Part shown: piece by piece, positions 55,361 to 63,116 of the stretch | Layout of the letters: each line of letters starts with the position of its first letter | How positions within the stretch are numbered: position 1 is the stretch's first letter | NCBI GenBank assembly: GCA_028289345.1 | Contig: JANQQL010000009.1 | Coordinates: 124,001-188,000 of the forward strand | DNA: 64,000 nucleotides | Direction: 5' to 3' | Origin: Planctomycetota bacterium | GTDB taxonomy: Bacteria; Planctomycetota; B15-G4; SIAN01 | Made by a program: the position numbers and the translations under genes | The notes under the pieces: generated by a model | Seen by the model: only the letters and a program-made list of their open reading frames with translations | Databases searched by the model: none | What the model was told of the DNA's origin: nothing

Positions 55361-56524
55361 TCAGGGCCGATAGTCGCGGGCCACTCCCCCGATCTCGAAG
55401 AACAAGTCTAGGTCGAAGTCCAGGTCAAGAGTGTCGGAAAGGTTCACGTTCTTGAGCTGACGATTGGCGTCGAACCTCTGCAGAGTCAACTCGGTGACGT
55501 GCCCGGCCTCGATCTTGCCGTAGTCCAGCTCATTCTGGTCGAGAATGACCCAGTGAGCCGCGCGCACTTTTTCCGGAGAGTACTCTCCTTCGAGCACCTC
55601 TTGGACTCGATATTCGTACACCGCCAACGACGCGCGATAGGGAGCGATGTCTTCCAAGGAGGGAACGTGGGACTTGGCGAGGAGTTCTCCGCGTAAGCGC
55701 ACGGTCTCGAGAGAAGGACGCTTGCGGGAGAACTCCTGGTACGCGTCCCCGTTGGCCTTGGCCTGGTCTGGACTTAGGGCGGTGTCGTAGATGGCGAAAC
55801 CCTCGAGAGTTCCGGACCATCCCTTCTGCTGCGGCGCTCCCGCTCCAAAGACCAGCTCGCCGGTCTTCCACTGTTGCCACGGGGTCTCCGACATGGCACT
55901 CGGCTCTGCCGCATTGCCGTTCACGACGGCCTGCGCCTGAGCTCCATCCATGACGATCACGACATGGGTGGGAACCCCGGCCGTCACCCTCCCCAGCGGG
56001 AGTTCTTGCGCTGCGCCCTTCGTGTCCCGGTAGGTGAACGCCAAATCCTGTCCCCGCTGTTCCAACAGGAAGTGAGCGTCGTTGCCGTCTTGCCAGGCGA
56101 ACACGTTCGCCTCTTGGCTCTCCCCCGCGGTCAGAGTCACTTCGAAAGACAACCCGTCCGCCGCGGGAAGGCGGTCCGCCAGGGTCTTGCCCTGACCTCG
56201 AGCGACCATGCGACCGTAAGCGAGTTCCATCACCCCGGACGAATTGATGCGGGCATAACCTTCGGGAGTCAGGTGGTAGTCAAACAGGGAGTCTTCGTCC
56301 CCCGGCAAGTAAGCCGTAATCTCTCGGAAATCGGTTTGGAACGAGAAGACCACTGATTCCGGAGTGGCCGGCCACCTCGCCACCATCGCCGTCGCGGCCA
56401 GCCAACCGCTCAGTGCAGGAATCAGTACCACGATCATTCCGGGGATCCTCGCCGCATCGAGACAACGTCGCCACGGCCCCCGCTTGTTTCCGCATTCCAA
56501 ACCGCGCTTCCTTCCCTCGCTCAT
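55361..56524 (-). CDS. LamG-like membrane-anchored protein of the O-acetylation operon
   Basis: 387 residues from ATG 56524, whose ATGA overlaps the stop of the upstream gene. One membrane helix (about 27-48, IPGMIVVLIPALSGWLAATA). Residues about 90-260 look like a concanavalin/LamG sandwich (LSFEVTLTAGESQEANVFAW, HFLLEQRGQDLAFTYRD, THVVIVMDGAQAQAVVNGN, WSGTLEGFAIYDTALSPDQA). The C-terminal part (ASLAVYEYRVQEVLEGEYSP) is a second small beta domain. No enzyme motif seen. In this operon it most likely binds the polysaccharide or scaffolds the acetyltransferases. Confidence 0.8.
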   Translation of the reverse strand: MSEGRKRGLECGNKRGPWRRCLDAARIPGMIVVLIPALSGWLAATAMVARWPATPESVVFSFQTDFREITAYLPGDEDSLFDYHLTPEGYARINSSGVMELAYGRMVARGQGKTLADRLPAADGLSFEVTLTAGESQEANVFAWQDGNDAHFLLEQRGQDLAFTYRDTKGAAQELPLGRVTAGVPTHVVIVMDGAQAQAVVNGNAAEPSAMSETPWQQWKTGELVFGAGAPQQKGWSGTLEGFAIYDTALSPDQAKANGDAYQEFSRKRPSLETVRLRGELLAKSHVPSLEDIAPYRASLAVYEYRVQEVLEGEYSPEKVRAAHWVILDQNELDYGKIEAGHVTELTLQRFDANRQLKNVNLSDTLDLDFDLDLFFEIGGVARDYRP

Positions 56525-58230
56525 GGCGCCAGCGTGCGAGTTCCTTCGATGCGACGCCCGCTCCAGCGGATCACCACTCGAGCATCGTCGGAATCTTCCG
56601 CCGCCTCGAACACCAACCGGAAGCGACCATTTTCAGTGCGGAACACGTGGTCCCGGATGGCCACCAAGGTTTCCCACTCGCCCCCTTCGTGAGAGTAACG
56701 CAACGTCGCTCCTTCCGCGACGAACTCTCCGGTCAGGCCCACGTCGTAGCGATAGTTGCCGACCCACCGCTGCAAGATCTCTGGCGCAGGCACGTGGGGA
56801 ATCACCGTTTTGGGCGGAATCCCCATCTGATTGAGCAGACGGATCGAGTTGTTGCGAGCGGTGTCCATCGGCGCAAGGGTGAGAGCCTCTTGCAAGTGCT
56901 CCTCGGCAAGGTCGCTCTGCCCTAGGCTGACCAAGCACTCCCCCAAACTGTCATGGGCGTTGGCAGAGAACGGGTTCGCAATCACGATCACTTCGAAGAG
57001 TTTGCGCGCCAACTCCACCTTGCCCTCTCGGAGCAAATCGAACGCCATCTCGTTGGCGTCGGACTCGTCGAATTCGACGCTGGCAGGGTCCTTGGCGAAA
57101 TCCCGGTGGAAGGCTTCCACTGCGCCATCGATGTCTCCCTGGTTCACCAGCCCCATCATCGTCGGCCGTTCCGGGATGGTTTCGCACGGCTTCCACGGGA
57201 AACGAGTCAGCTGAGAACCGGTGACAATCCAGACCACCGCCTTTCGAAGTTTGACGCTCTCGAGCCCCATGTTTGCCAGTTTGATGTGGGCTTCCGCACC
57301 CCCGCTGGACTCCGAGATGTCCGTGATCGGAAGTCCCGACGCCCGAGCAATGTGACTGGCCCAGCTGGCGGTGGAGTAGGCAAACGCGTTGCTGTCGCCG
57401 ATCACGATGACTTCCGAGTCAGGGACGTGTTCATATTCGGAGCCATCACTACGCAACACCTGCCAGACCTTTTGGATGAAGGATGGATCGACCCGCTCCC
57501 CACCGTTGCGGCGAGTCTCCATGAAGGAGTCCTTGTCACGCCCGGCGAACTCGTAGCGCTCCAAACGCTCGGCCACGACTTCTCCCGCCAACCGGGATCC
57601 GAATGCAGACTGGTGATGCCCGGAAACTTCGTACATGGGGTACTCAACCCCACCGACCATCGCTTCCCAGAAGTAGGGCAACACGTCGACGACTTCCACG
57701 TCCGCATCGATCAGTCGCTGAATCGCCTCAATGCGACCAGGACTGACGGGAAACCGTTCTGGAAGATCCACGCCGAACTTCGAGTAGTAGCAATCAATTT
57801 TCGATGGAACGGGAATGAACAACAGGTCAATGCCGAGTTCTTTGAGCTTGCGGTCGAAGTCGATGACCACGTTGACCGGATCTTCGTCGCCGAAGTCGGT
57901 GTCCCAGCTGGACAGAACCGCGGCAGAGTTGATGGATCGATTGAAGCGGTGATCTTCCACCTGCCAGCGTCCAAGGCCTGGGATCTCGGGGCCCTCGAAC
58001 ACGCGAGTGACTTCATCGCGGAGCGGCACAATTGCTTCGCGAATGGCCTCCATGCCACCGAACTCCTCGACCCAGTCTTCGAGATCCAAGAGCGTGTCGA
58101 GATTGCGCTCTTCTCGGTCTGCCTCAATGGCATCCCGATCGTCGGCCCTGGCCTCGCTGACTGCCCCCAGCCCGGCAGTCACAGCCATCCACAACAACCC
58201 CCACCAACGGCAACTCGAGTTCCGTTTCAT
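56521..58230 (-). CDS. AlgX/AlgJ-like SGNH protein with TPR and C-terminal beta domain
   Basis: 569 residues from ATG 58230; signal peptide 1-29. SGNH domain about 40-310 with VVIDFDRKLKELGIDLLFIP, VPSKIDCYYSKFG and the nucleophile GDS at 278-280 (VIVIGDSNAFAYS). The DTHW motif of AlgX/AlgJ is replaced by SGHH (203-206), so the usual Asp is missing while a His remains. TPR-like helices follow (about 335-440, ANPFSANAHDSLGECLVSLG), then a beta domain of DUF3471 type (about 470-569, LQRWVGNYRYDVGLTGEF). It belongs to the O-acetylation operon and its stop overlaps the LamG gene start. A close relative of the next upstream gene. Confidence 0.83.
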   Translation of the reverse strand: MKRNSSCRWWGLLWMAVTAGLGAVSEARADDRDAIEADREERNLDTLLDLEDWVEEFGGMEAIREAIVPLRDEVTRVFEGPEIPGLGRWQVEDHRFNRSINSAAVLSSWDTDFGDEDPVNVVIDFDRKLKELGIDLLFIPVPSKIDCYYSKFGVDLPERFPVSPGRIEAIQRLIDADVEVVDVLPYFWEAMVGGVEYPMYEVSGHHQSAFGSRLAGEVVAERLERYEFAGRDKDSFMETRRNGGERVDPSFIQKVWQVLRSDGSEYEHVPDSEVIVIGDSNAFAYSTASWASHIARASGLPITDISESSGGAEAHIKLANMGLESVKLRKAVVWIVTGSQLTRFPWKPCETIPERPTMMGLVNQGDIDGAVEAFHRDFAKDPASVEFDESDANEMAFDLLREGKVELARKLFEVIVIANPFSANAHDSLGECLVSLGQSDLAEEHLQEALTLAPMDTARNNSIRLLNQMGIPPKTVIPHVPAPEILQRWVGNYRYDVGLTGEFVAEGATLRYSHEGGEWETLVAIRDHVFRTENGRFRLVFEAAEDSDDARVVIRWSGRRIEGTRTLAP

Positions 58231-58439
58231 GCGACAGCCCCATTCCTCGCGCGCGCCCATCCGCGAGCCCCGCCCGAGAATCCTCGGGGGGACTTGCAAA
58301 TTCGAACAGCCCGAAGAAGGGAGACGTTCAGATTTCCGGGGGTTGGAAGTGCGGACAGCGCCAGACGCTGCAAAATCAACCGCGAGATTCTCCCGACGGC
58401 TTGCTCCAGGCCCCGAACAGGCCCCCGACAGGAATGCCC

Positions 58440-59447
58440 CTACTTGGTCATCCGGCGCCATGGGTGGCGCTGGATGTGAGAACTGGTGACGATCCACACC
58501 ACGGCCTTGCGCAATTGCAGCTGCTCTTCGCCCTGCTGCAAGAGCAAGGTGTGGGCAACAGGACCACTGCCGGGACGCGCGACCTCGCTGATGGCCAGTC
58601 CGAGGGACCGCGCGATGTGAGAACTCCAGCTGCCCGCGCCATGGGCGAAGGCGTTGCTGTCGCCAATCACGACCACGGGTGAATCTTCGACGTGGGCGTA
58701 CTCGGTGCCTTCCGCGTCCACCACGGGCCAAACCTTCATCGGCACTTCGGGATGGTGGCGCTCGGTGCCGGTGCGCCGTGAGTCGCGATACCGGTCCGGG
58801 TCGGCGCCCTCGAACTGGTAGCGGCGAAGGCGTTCGGCCACGACCTCGCCGACGACGCGCGCTCCCAGGCCCGAATGATGGTGGTAGGCGGTTTCGAACA
58901 GCGGAACCTCGGCTTCGTCCTTCGCCGCCAGCACTGCGGGAAGCACGTCGACCACTTCGACGTCCGCTTCCAGGAGATCCAGGAGAAAGCGGGTTCGGCC
59001 CATGCTGACGGGAACTTCCTCCGGAAGATCGACTCCGAAGTGTTCCGGGTAGGCCTCAATCTTCGATGGAACAGGAACCACGAGCAAATCGATGCCGAGT
59101 TCCTGAAGTGCCTCGTGAAACTCCACGATCGCCTCCATCGGTTCGGCGCCACGACCGGATTCGACATGGGCGTTGGTCCACTCCGGCTGCACGGCGGCTC
59201 GGCAGATTTCGCTGTTGAAGATCATCTCCCCCACGCGCATCTCGGAACGATCCCCTTGATGGGCGTTGACTCGCTCCGTCACGGCATCGCGAAAAGGGCC
59301 CAGGGCCTGCTCAATTTCTTCGAAGCCGCCGGCCCCGTCGATGCGTTCGTAGATCGCGTCCAGTTGTTCCGCGAGATCGTCTTCCCTCGCTTCGGAGACA
59401 TCGAAGAACAGGCCCAGGAAAGGGAAGGTGAGGACGCCAAAGATCAT
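58440..59447 (-). CDS. AlgX/AlgJ-like SGNH protein, single domain
   Basis: 335 residues from ATG 59447, six bases after GGAGG; an 80-codon extension upstream is not needed. Signal peptide about 1-20. The SGNH core parallels the neighbour almost block for block (FHEALQELGIDLLVVPVPSK, DLLEADVEVVDVLP, VVVIGDSNAFAHG with GDS at 262-264, KAVVWIVTSSHIQRHPW). The DTHW position reads AYHH (187-190), again losing the Asp. First gene of the minus-strand module; 209 bases separate it from the next gene, so a second promoter is possible there. Divergent from the TPR-thioredoxin gene. Confidence 0.83.
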   Translation of the reverse strand: MIFGVLTFPFLGLFFDVSEAREDDLAEQLDAIYERIDGAGGFEEIEQALGPFRDAVTERVNAHQGDRSEMRVGEMIFNSEICRAAVQPEWTNAHVESGRGAEPMEAIVEFHEALQELGIDLLVVPVPSKIEAYPEHFGVDLPEEVPVSMGRTRFLLDLLEADVEVVDVLPAVLAAKDEAEVPLFETAYHHHSGLGARVVGEVVAERLRRYQFEGADPDRYRDSRRTGTERHHPEVPMKVWPVVDAEGTEYAHVEDSPVVVIGDSNAFAHGAGSWSSHIARSLGLAISEVARPGSGPVAHTLLLQQGEEQLQLRKAVVWIVTSSHIQRHPWRRMTK

Positions 59448-59627
59448 CGGTTCCCTCCATGGGGCTCGTCGCGGTGGCGAGATCCGCTCGCCACGACTGT
59501 GCGAATTCGTGACGATAGGGACGGCCGAGGCACAGTCGCTGGTCGGCCACAAAGCGGGTAAAAGTCGAGGTTCTCCGGTCGCCCCGGTCCGTGGGCGCTC
59601 CCTCGTCCCAGCTTGGAAGGAACTCTC

Positions 59628-61862
59628 ATGTTGGATCTCCTCGGCCTGACGTTGATCGCGTCGGCGATCATCACCGGCGCTCCCCAAGAGAGTGATGGGA
59701 TTCCCGACCCCGCGCTGCTAGGCCATTCTTCCCATGGGGAAGCCTTTGATAAGGGTCCGCGCCAGAAGCCCTGGAAGATCGAAGGCATCGGGCACTCCCA
59801 CTTTCCGATCACAACAAGTGTGCCAGAAGTTCAAGAGTGGTTCGACCAAGGCAACACATTGCTGCACTCCTTCTGGTGGTTCGAAGCCGAACGCGCCTTC
59901 CGTTGGTGCCTGAAGCTCGACCCCGAATGTGCCATGGCTTACTGGGGACTGGCCCGCGCGGTTCGCCGCGGCGACACGGAAACGGAATCTCGGTCGGGCG
60001 AGTTCCTGCAAGAAGCGCTCAAACGTCGAGACCAGGTGACCGAGAGAGAGCGACGCTACCTGGACGTTTGGGACGAGGTGTTCTCGCCCAAGCTGGACGG
60101 CAGCAAGCCTCGGCGTCGTGAGATGGGCAACCGAGAACTCGCTGACAAGCTCGAGATGGTGATTCTGGAAGACCCGGACGACCGGGAAGCCAAGAGCTTG
60201 TTCGTGTTGGCGTCCTTGTTCGGCTCCAGTCGCTACGGGAACGAGCTGATCTTGCAGGAAATCCTGGCGGCTGAGCCCCAGCACCCCGGAGCTCATCATT
60301 ATCGCATCCACAACTGGGATGGCCCGGAAGGCGCCGAGGCGCTGCACAGCTGCGAAGTCTACGGCGAACTCGCCTGGTACAGCGGCCATGCGAACCACAT
60401 GCCCGGGCACATCTACAGCGGCATCGGCATGTGGCACGAAGGGGCGATCTGGATGGACTCGGCCACTCGGGTCGAGAAGACCTACATGCGAAAGCGCATG
60501 ACTCTGCCGATCCACAACTGGAACTACGCGCACAACCGCAATTACTTGGCTTACACCCAAGAACAGCTGGGCCTGCCGTCCCTCGCCTTGCAAGGCGCCG
60601 AAGACCTCCTGGCCGCCCCCCTGGACCCCGACTACAACAACCCGAACAAGCCGGGCTACTGTGTCTACCGGGAGGGGCTCAGCTCCATGATTCGGACGCT
60701 GGTCAAGTTCGAACGTTGGGAGACCATTCTGGACGAGAAAACCTTGCCGTGGCGCGACACGCTGCAAGACAAGGTTTGGCGGGCGTATTGCGAGTCTCTG
60801 GCTCTCCTGGAAACAGGAGACTTGGACGAAAGCCGCAAGCGCTTCCTCGAGCTGAAGGGCTACGAAAAGGAAGTGTCTGACGAGAAGCAGTCTCGCCTGA
60901 AGTCCTACTACGACATTCAGGTCGTGGAACTGGAGGCCTTGCTGACCCTGGCCGACGGAGAGGACTTGCTGGGTGGCCTGCGCTTGCTGACCGAAGCCGC
61001 CGAGCTGGAATCGAAGCTCAAGGAAAGGGACAACGATCCTCCGGATTTCCCTCGGGCGTTGTTCAACCTGGTGGGCGAAACCTATCTCGACCAGGAAAGC
61101 TACGGCCTGGCGATCGCGGCCTTCGAGCGGGTGATGGAGGACGTGCCGAACGATGCCTTTGCCCTGTCCGGGCTGGCCCGCGCCCATCACGCTCTGGGAC
61201 AAACCGAAGAGGCGAACAACGCCTACGGACGACTGCTCTACGTATGGTCCGAAGCGGAGCCGGGCTTGCGCTGGATGGATCAGCTCGCGTCCCTGGGACT
61301 GGAAAGCGCGCCGATCGACGAGTCCGCCAAGGAGCAGCGCAACTACCGGACGGAAACCCTGGCAACTCTCGGCCCGGGCACGTGGAAGCCCTACGACGCC
61401 CCGCGTCTGGAAGCCCAGGATTCCCAGGGGCAGATCGTGACTCTCGAGCAGTACCGGGGCAAGAACGTGCTTCTCGTGTTCTACCTCGGCGAAGAATGCC
61501 CACACTGCGTCGATCAGCTCAAAGCCATCCAAGAAAAGGAATTCGAGTTCGCCGAGACGTCCACCGAGATCCTGGCGATCAGCTCGGACACTCCCGAGCA
61601 AAACGCCAGTTCGGAAGAGCTCGGAGAGCTGGCCTTCCGCCTGCTTTCCGACGTCGACCATTCCAACGCGCGACGTTTCCACTCCTACGATGACTTTGAA
61701 GAATTGGAACTCCACTCAACGATCCTGGTCGACGCCGAAGGCAAGCTGCACTGGTCCCGCAACGGCGGTGATCCATTCATGGACCTGGACTTCCTGCTGG
61801 ACGAGATCCGGCGACTGAACGAGTCCAGCCCGGCGTTGCAGGAGGTGAATGCGGGGAGTTGA
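59628..61862 (+). CDS. Secreted TPR protein with C-terminal thioredoxin-like domain
   Basis: 744 residues from ATG 59628, six bases after AAGGAA. Signal peptide about 1-17. A long helical TPR-like region (about 70-560) contains FDQGNTLLHSFWWFEAERAF, RWCLKLDPECAMAYWGLARA, and HHYRIHNWDGPEGAEALHS, a pattern seen in planctomycete and bacteroidete TPR proteins. The last 150 residues are an AhpC/TSA-like redoxin (APRLEAQDSQGQIVTLEQYR, VLLVFYLGEECPHC with Cys 624 and Cys 627). The CxxC suggests disulfide exchange in the periplasm. The stop overlaps the next gene (TTGA). Confidence 0.87.
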   Translation: MLDLLGLTLIASAIITGAPQESDGIPDPALLGHSSHGEAFDKGPRQKPWKIEGIGHSHFPITTSVPEVQEWFDQGNTLLHSFWWFEAERAFRWCLKLDPECAMAYWGLARAVRRGDTETESRSGEFLQEALKRRDQVTERERRYLDVWDEVFSPKLDGSKPRRREMGNRELADKLEMVILEDPDDREAKSLFVLASLFGSSRYGNELILQEILAAEPQHPGAHHYRIHNWDGPEGAEALHSCEVYGELAWYSGHANHMPGHIYSGIGMWHEGAIWMDSATRVEKTYMRKRMTLPIHNWNYAHNRNYLAYTQEQLGLPSLALQGAEDLLAAPLDPDYNNPNKPGYCVYREGLSSMIRTLVKFERWETILDEKTLPWRDTLQDKVWRAYCESLALLETGDLDESRKRFLELKGYEKEVSDEKQSRLKSYYDIQVVELEALLTLADGEDLLGGLRLLTEAAELESKLKERDNDPPDFPRALFNLVGETYLDQESYGLAIAAFERVMEDVPNDAFALSGLARAHHALGQTEEANNAYGRLLYVWSEAEPGLRWMDQLASLGLESAPIDESAKEQRNYRTETLATLGPGTWKPYDAPRLEAQDSQGQIVTLEQYRGKNVLLVFYLGEECPHCVDQLKAIQEKEFEFAETSTEILAISSDTPEQNASSEELGELAFRLLSDVDHSNARRFHSYDDFEELELHSTILVDAEGKLHWSRNGGDPFMDLDFLLDEIRRLNESSPALQEVNAGS

Positions 61863-62386
61863 CGGCGCTGAACCTGGAAGAAACCCTGCGCAAGTTCGAC
61901 GGTCGATCGGTGGCCCCGTTCCAGGCCGTTGCCGCGTATGCGCGTTCAAGTACCGTTTCGGTGACCGACCTTTGCAAGCTCGCGCGTCGCAAGGACGAAG
62001 CCCTGCAGATCGGTGCCACCTGGGTGATCAAGGACCTCCTGGAGTCCGACGACCTTTCGACGTCGGGACTCGCCACCAAGCTCATTCCGCTGATGGATCG
62101 AGTGGTCGCACCGGATGCGAAGCTGCATCTCGTTCAGTGCTTGCCGCTGCTCGAGATCCCCTCTTCTCAGGAAGAACGGCTGGCGAAAAGCCTGAAGGGG
62201 TTCCTGAAGGACGAGTACAAGTTTCTTCGCGCGTGGTCGTACAACGGGCTGGGACTGCTCGCGGTGCAGAACCCCAAGTATCGGGCATCCGTGAAGAAGC
62301 TGTTTGCCAAAGCCCTCGAAACGGAGGCCGCTTCGGTCAAGGCGCGAGTGCGTCATGCGCAGAAAGCCCTCGAGAAAGCCTCATGA
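61859..62386 (+). CDS. Small helical-repeat (HEAT-like) protein
   Basis: 175 residues from TTG 61859, overlapping the upstream stop by four bases (TTGA); AGGAGG lies about fourteen bases before. The protein is helical with HEAT-like pairs (ARRKDEALQIGATWVIKDLL, LATKLIPLMDRVVAPDAKLH, LVQCLPLLEIPSSQEERLAK, FLKDEYKFLRAWSYNGLGLL). No signal peptide, so cytoplasmic. Function unknown, perhaps a binding partner. The stop overlaps the GNAT start (ATGA), making a three-gene coupled operon. A frame from ATG 61849 that reads into the GNAT gene is a shadow. Confidence 0.8.
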   Translation: MTALNLEETLRKFDGRSVAPFQAVAAYARSSTVSVTDLCKLARRKDEALQIGATWVIKDLLESDDLSTSGLATKLIPLMDRVVAPDAKLHLVQCLPLLEIPSSQEERLAKSLKGFLKDEYKFLRAWSYNGLGLLAVQNPKYRASVKKLFAKALETEAASVKARVRHAQKALEKAS

Positions 62387-62961
62387 GCGAGTGGCAACTT
62401 CGAACGGCGACGCTGGACGATCGACCTGCGATCCAATCACTGATCGAACGCTCTTCGCGCGCCCTGTGCGTCGGCGAATATGATACGAAGGTTGTCGAAG
62501 CCGCGTTGCAAGGAGCCTTCGGAGTCGACAGCGAACTGATTCGAGACGGCACCTACTTCGTCGTCGAGACTGGCGACAAGATCGTCGGCTGCGGAGGTTG
62601 GAGCATGCGCGCCACCAAGTTCGGCGGCGACGCGCACGGGGACCGCGATTCCTCGAAACTGAACCCGACGACCGACGCCGCCAAGATTCGCGCCTTTTTC
62701 GTCGACCCGGCTCACACCCGAAAAGGCATCGCCGCGGGAATCCTCGACCACTGTGAAGCGAAGGCGCAAGAACACGGTTTCCAGCGACTCGAACTCACCG
62801 CGACCTTGCCGGGGGTGCCGTTCTATCGTGCACGGGGCTACATCGCAGGACAGCCGGAGCACCACGAGATTGCGCCGGGCGTGTCCATCGAGTTCTTGCC
62901 GATGAGGCGGGAGATCGACAGCAATGCCTCCGCGAGCGCCAGCAGGCCGAGAAAGCCTTGA
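62383..62961 (+). CDS. GNAT family N-acetyltransferase
   Basis: 192 residues from ATG 62383 (ATGA overlap with the previous stop). GNAT motifs: LRTATLDDRPAIQSLIERSS at the start, GDKIVGCGGWSMR (beta 4), and the acetyl-CoA loop KIRAFFVDPAHTRKGIAAGI followed by LDHCEAKAQEHGF; then LELTATLPGVPFYRARGYIA. It should acetylate an amine on a small molecule or protein in the cytoplasm. Acceptor unknown. The C terminus ends in a short Ser/Ala/Arg tail. Confidence 0.92.
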   Translation: MSEWQLRTATLDDRPAIQSLIERSSRALCVGEYDTKVVEAALQGAFGVDSELIRDGTYFVVETGDKIVGCGGWSMRATKFGGDAHGDRDSSKLNPTTDAAKIRAFFVDPAHTRKGIAAGILDHCEAKAQEHGFQRLELTATLPGVPFYRARGYIAGQPEHHEIAPGVSIEFLPMRREIDSNASASASRPRKP

Positions 62962-63039
62962 GCCCTCCAAATAGACCGAAGTACAATCTGGAAAGTTGAC
63001 AGATCGCAACACAATCATTGCCACGAGTGCAAGCAAACA

Positions 63040-63068
63040 TTGACATTGCCTTAGCGGTGCTCATTAGG
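63040..63068 (+). promoter_or_regulatory. Possible sigma70-type promoter before the right-edge gene
   Basis: A perfect -35 TTGACA (63040-63045) is followed after 17 bases by ATTAGG (63063-63068), a weak -10, about 50 bases before the GTG start. A second TTGACA at 62996-63001 has no good partner. The region is AT-rich compared with the rest of the window. Confidence 0.45.
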
Positions 63069-63116
63069 TTTCGAAAGAGCATTTTGAGTCAACTAAACGG
63101 CAACGAGGGGTCCATC

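Noticed and set aside
53685..55373. A 562-codon plus-strand open frame opposite the MBOAT gene
   Set aside because: The minus-strand frame carries the MBOAT signatures; the plus frame is a Gln/His-rich shadow.
59718..61715. A 665-codon minus-strand open frame opposite the TPR-thioredoxin gene
   Set aside because: The plus-strand frame has the signal peptide, TPR helices and CPHC motif; the other has none.
61849..62961. A 370-codon frame that would fuse extra residues to the GNAT gene
   Set aside because: The first 178 codons overlap the helical-repeat gene in another phase and look like low-complexity shadow; the GNAT domain starts naturally at 62383.
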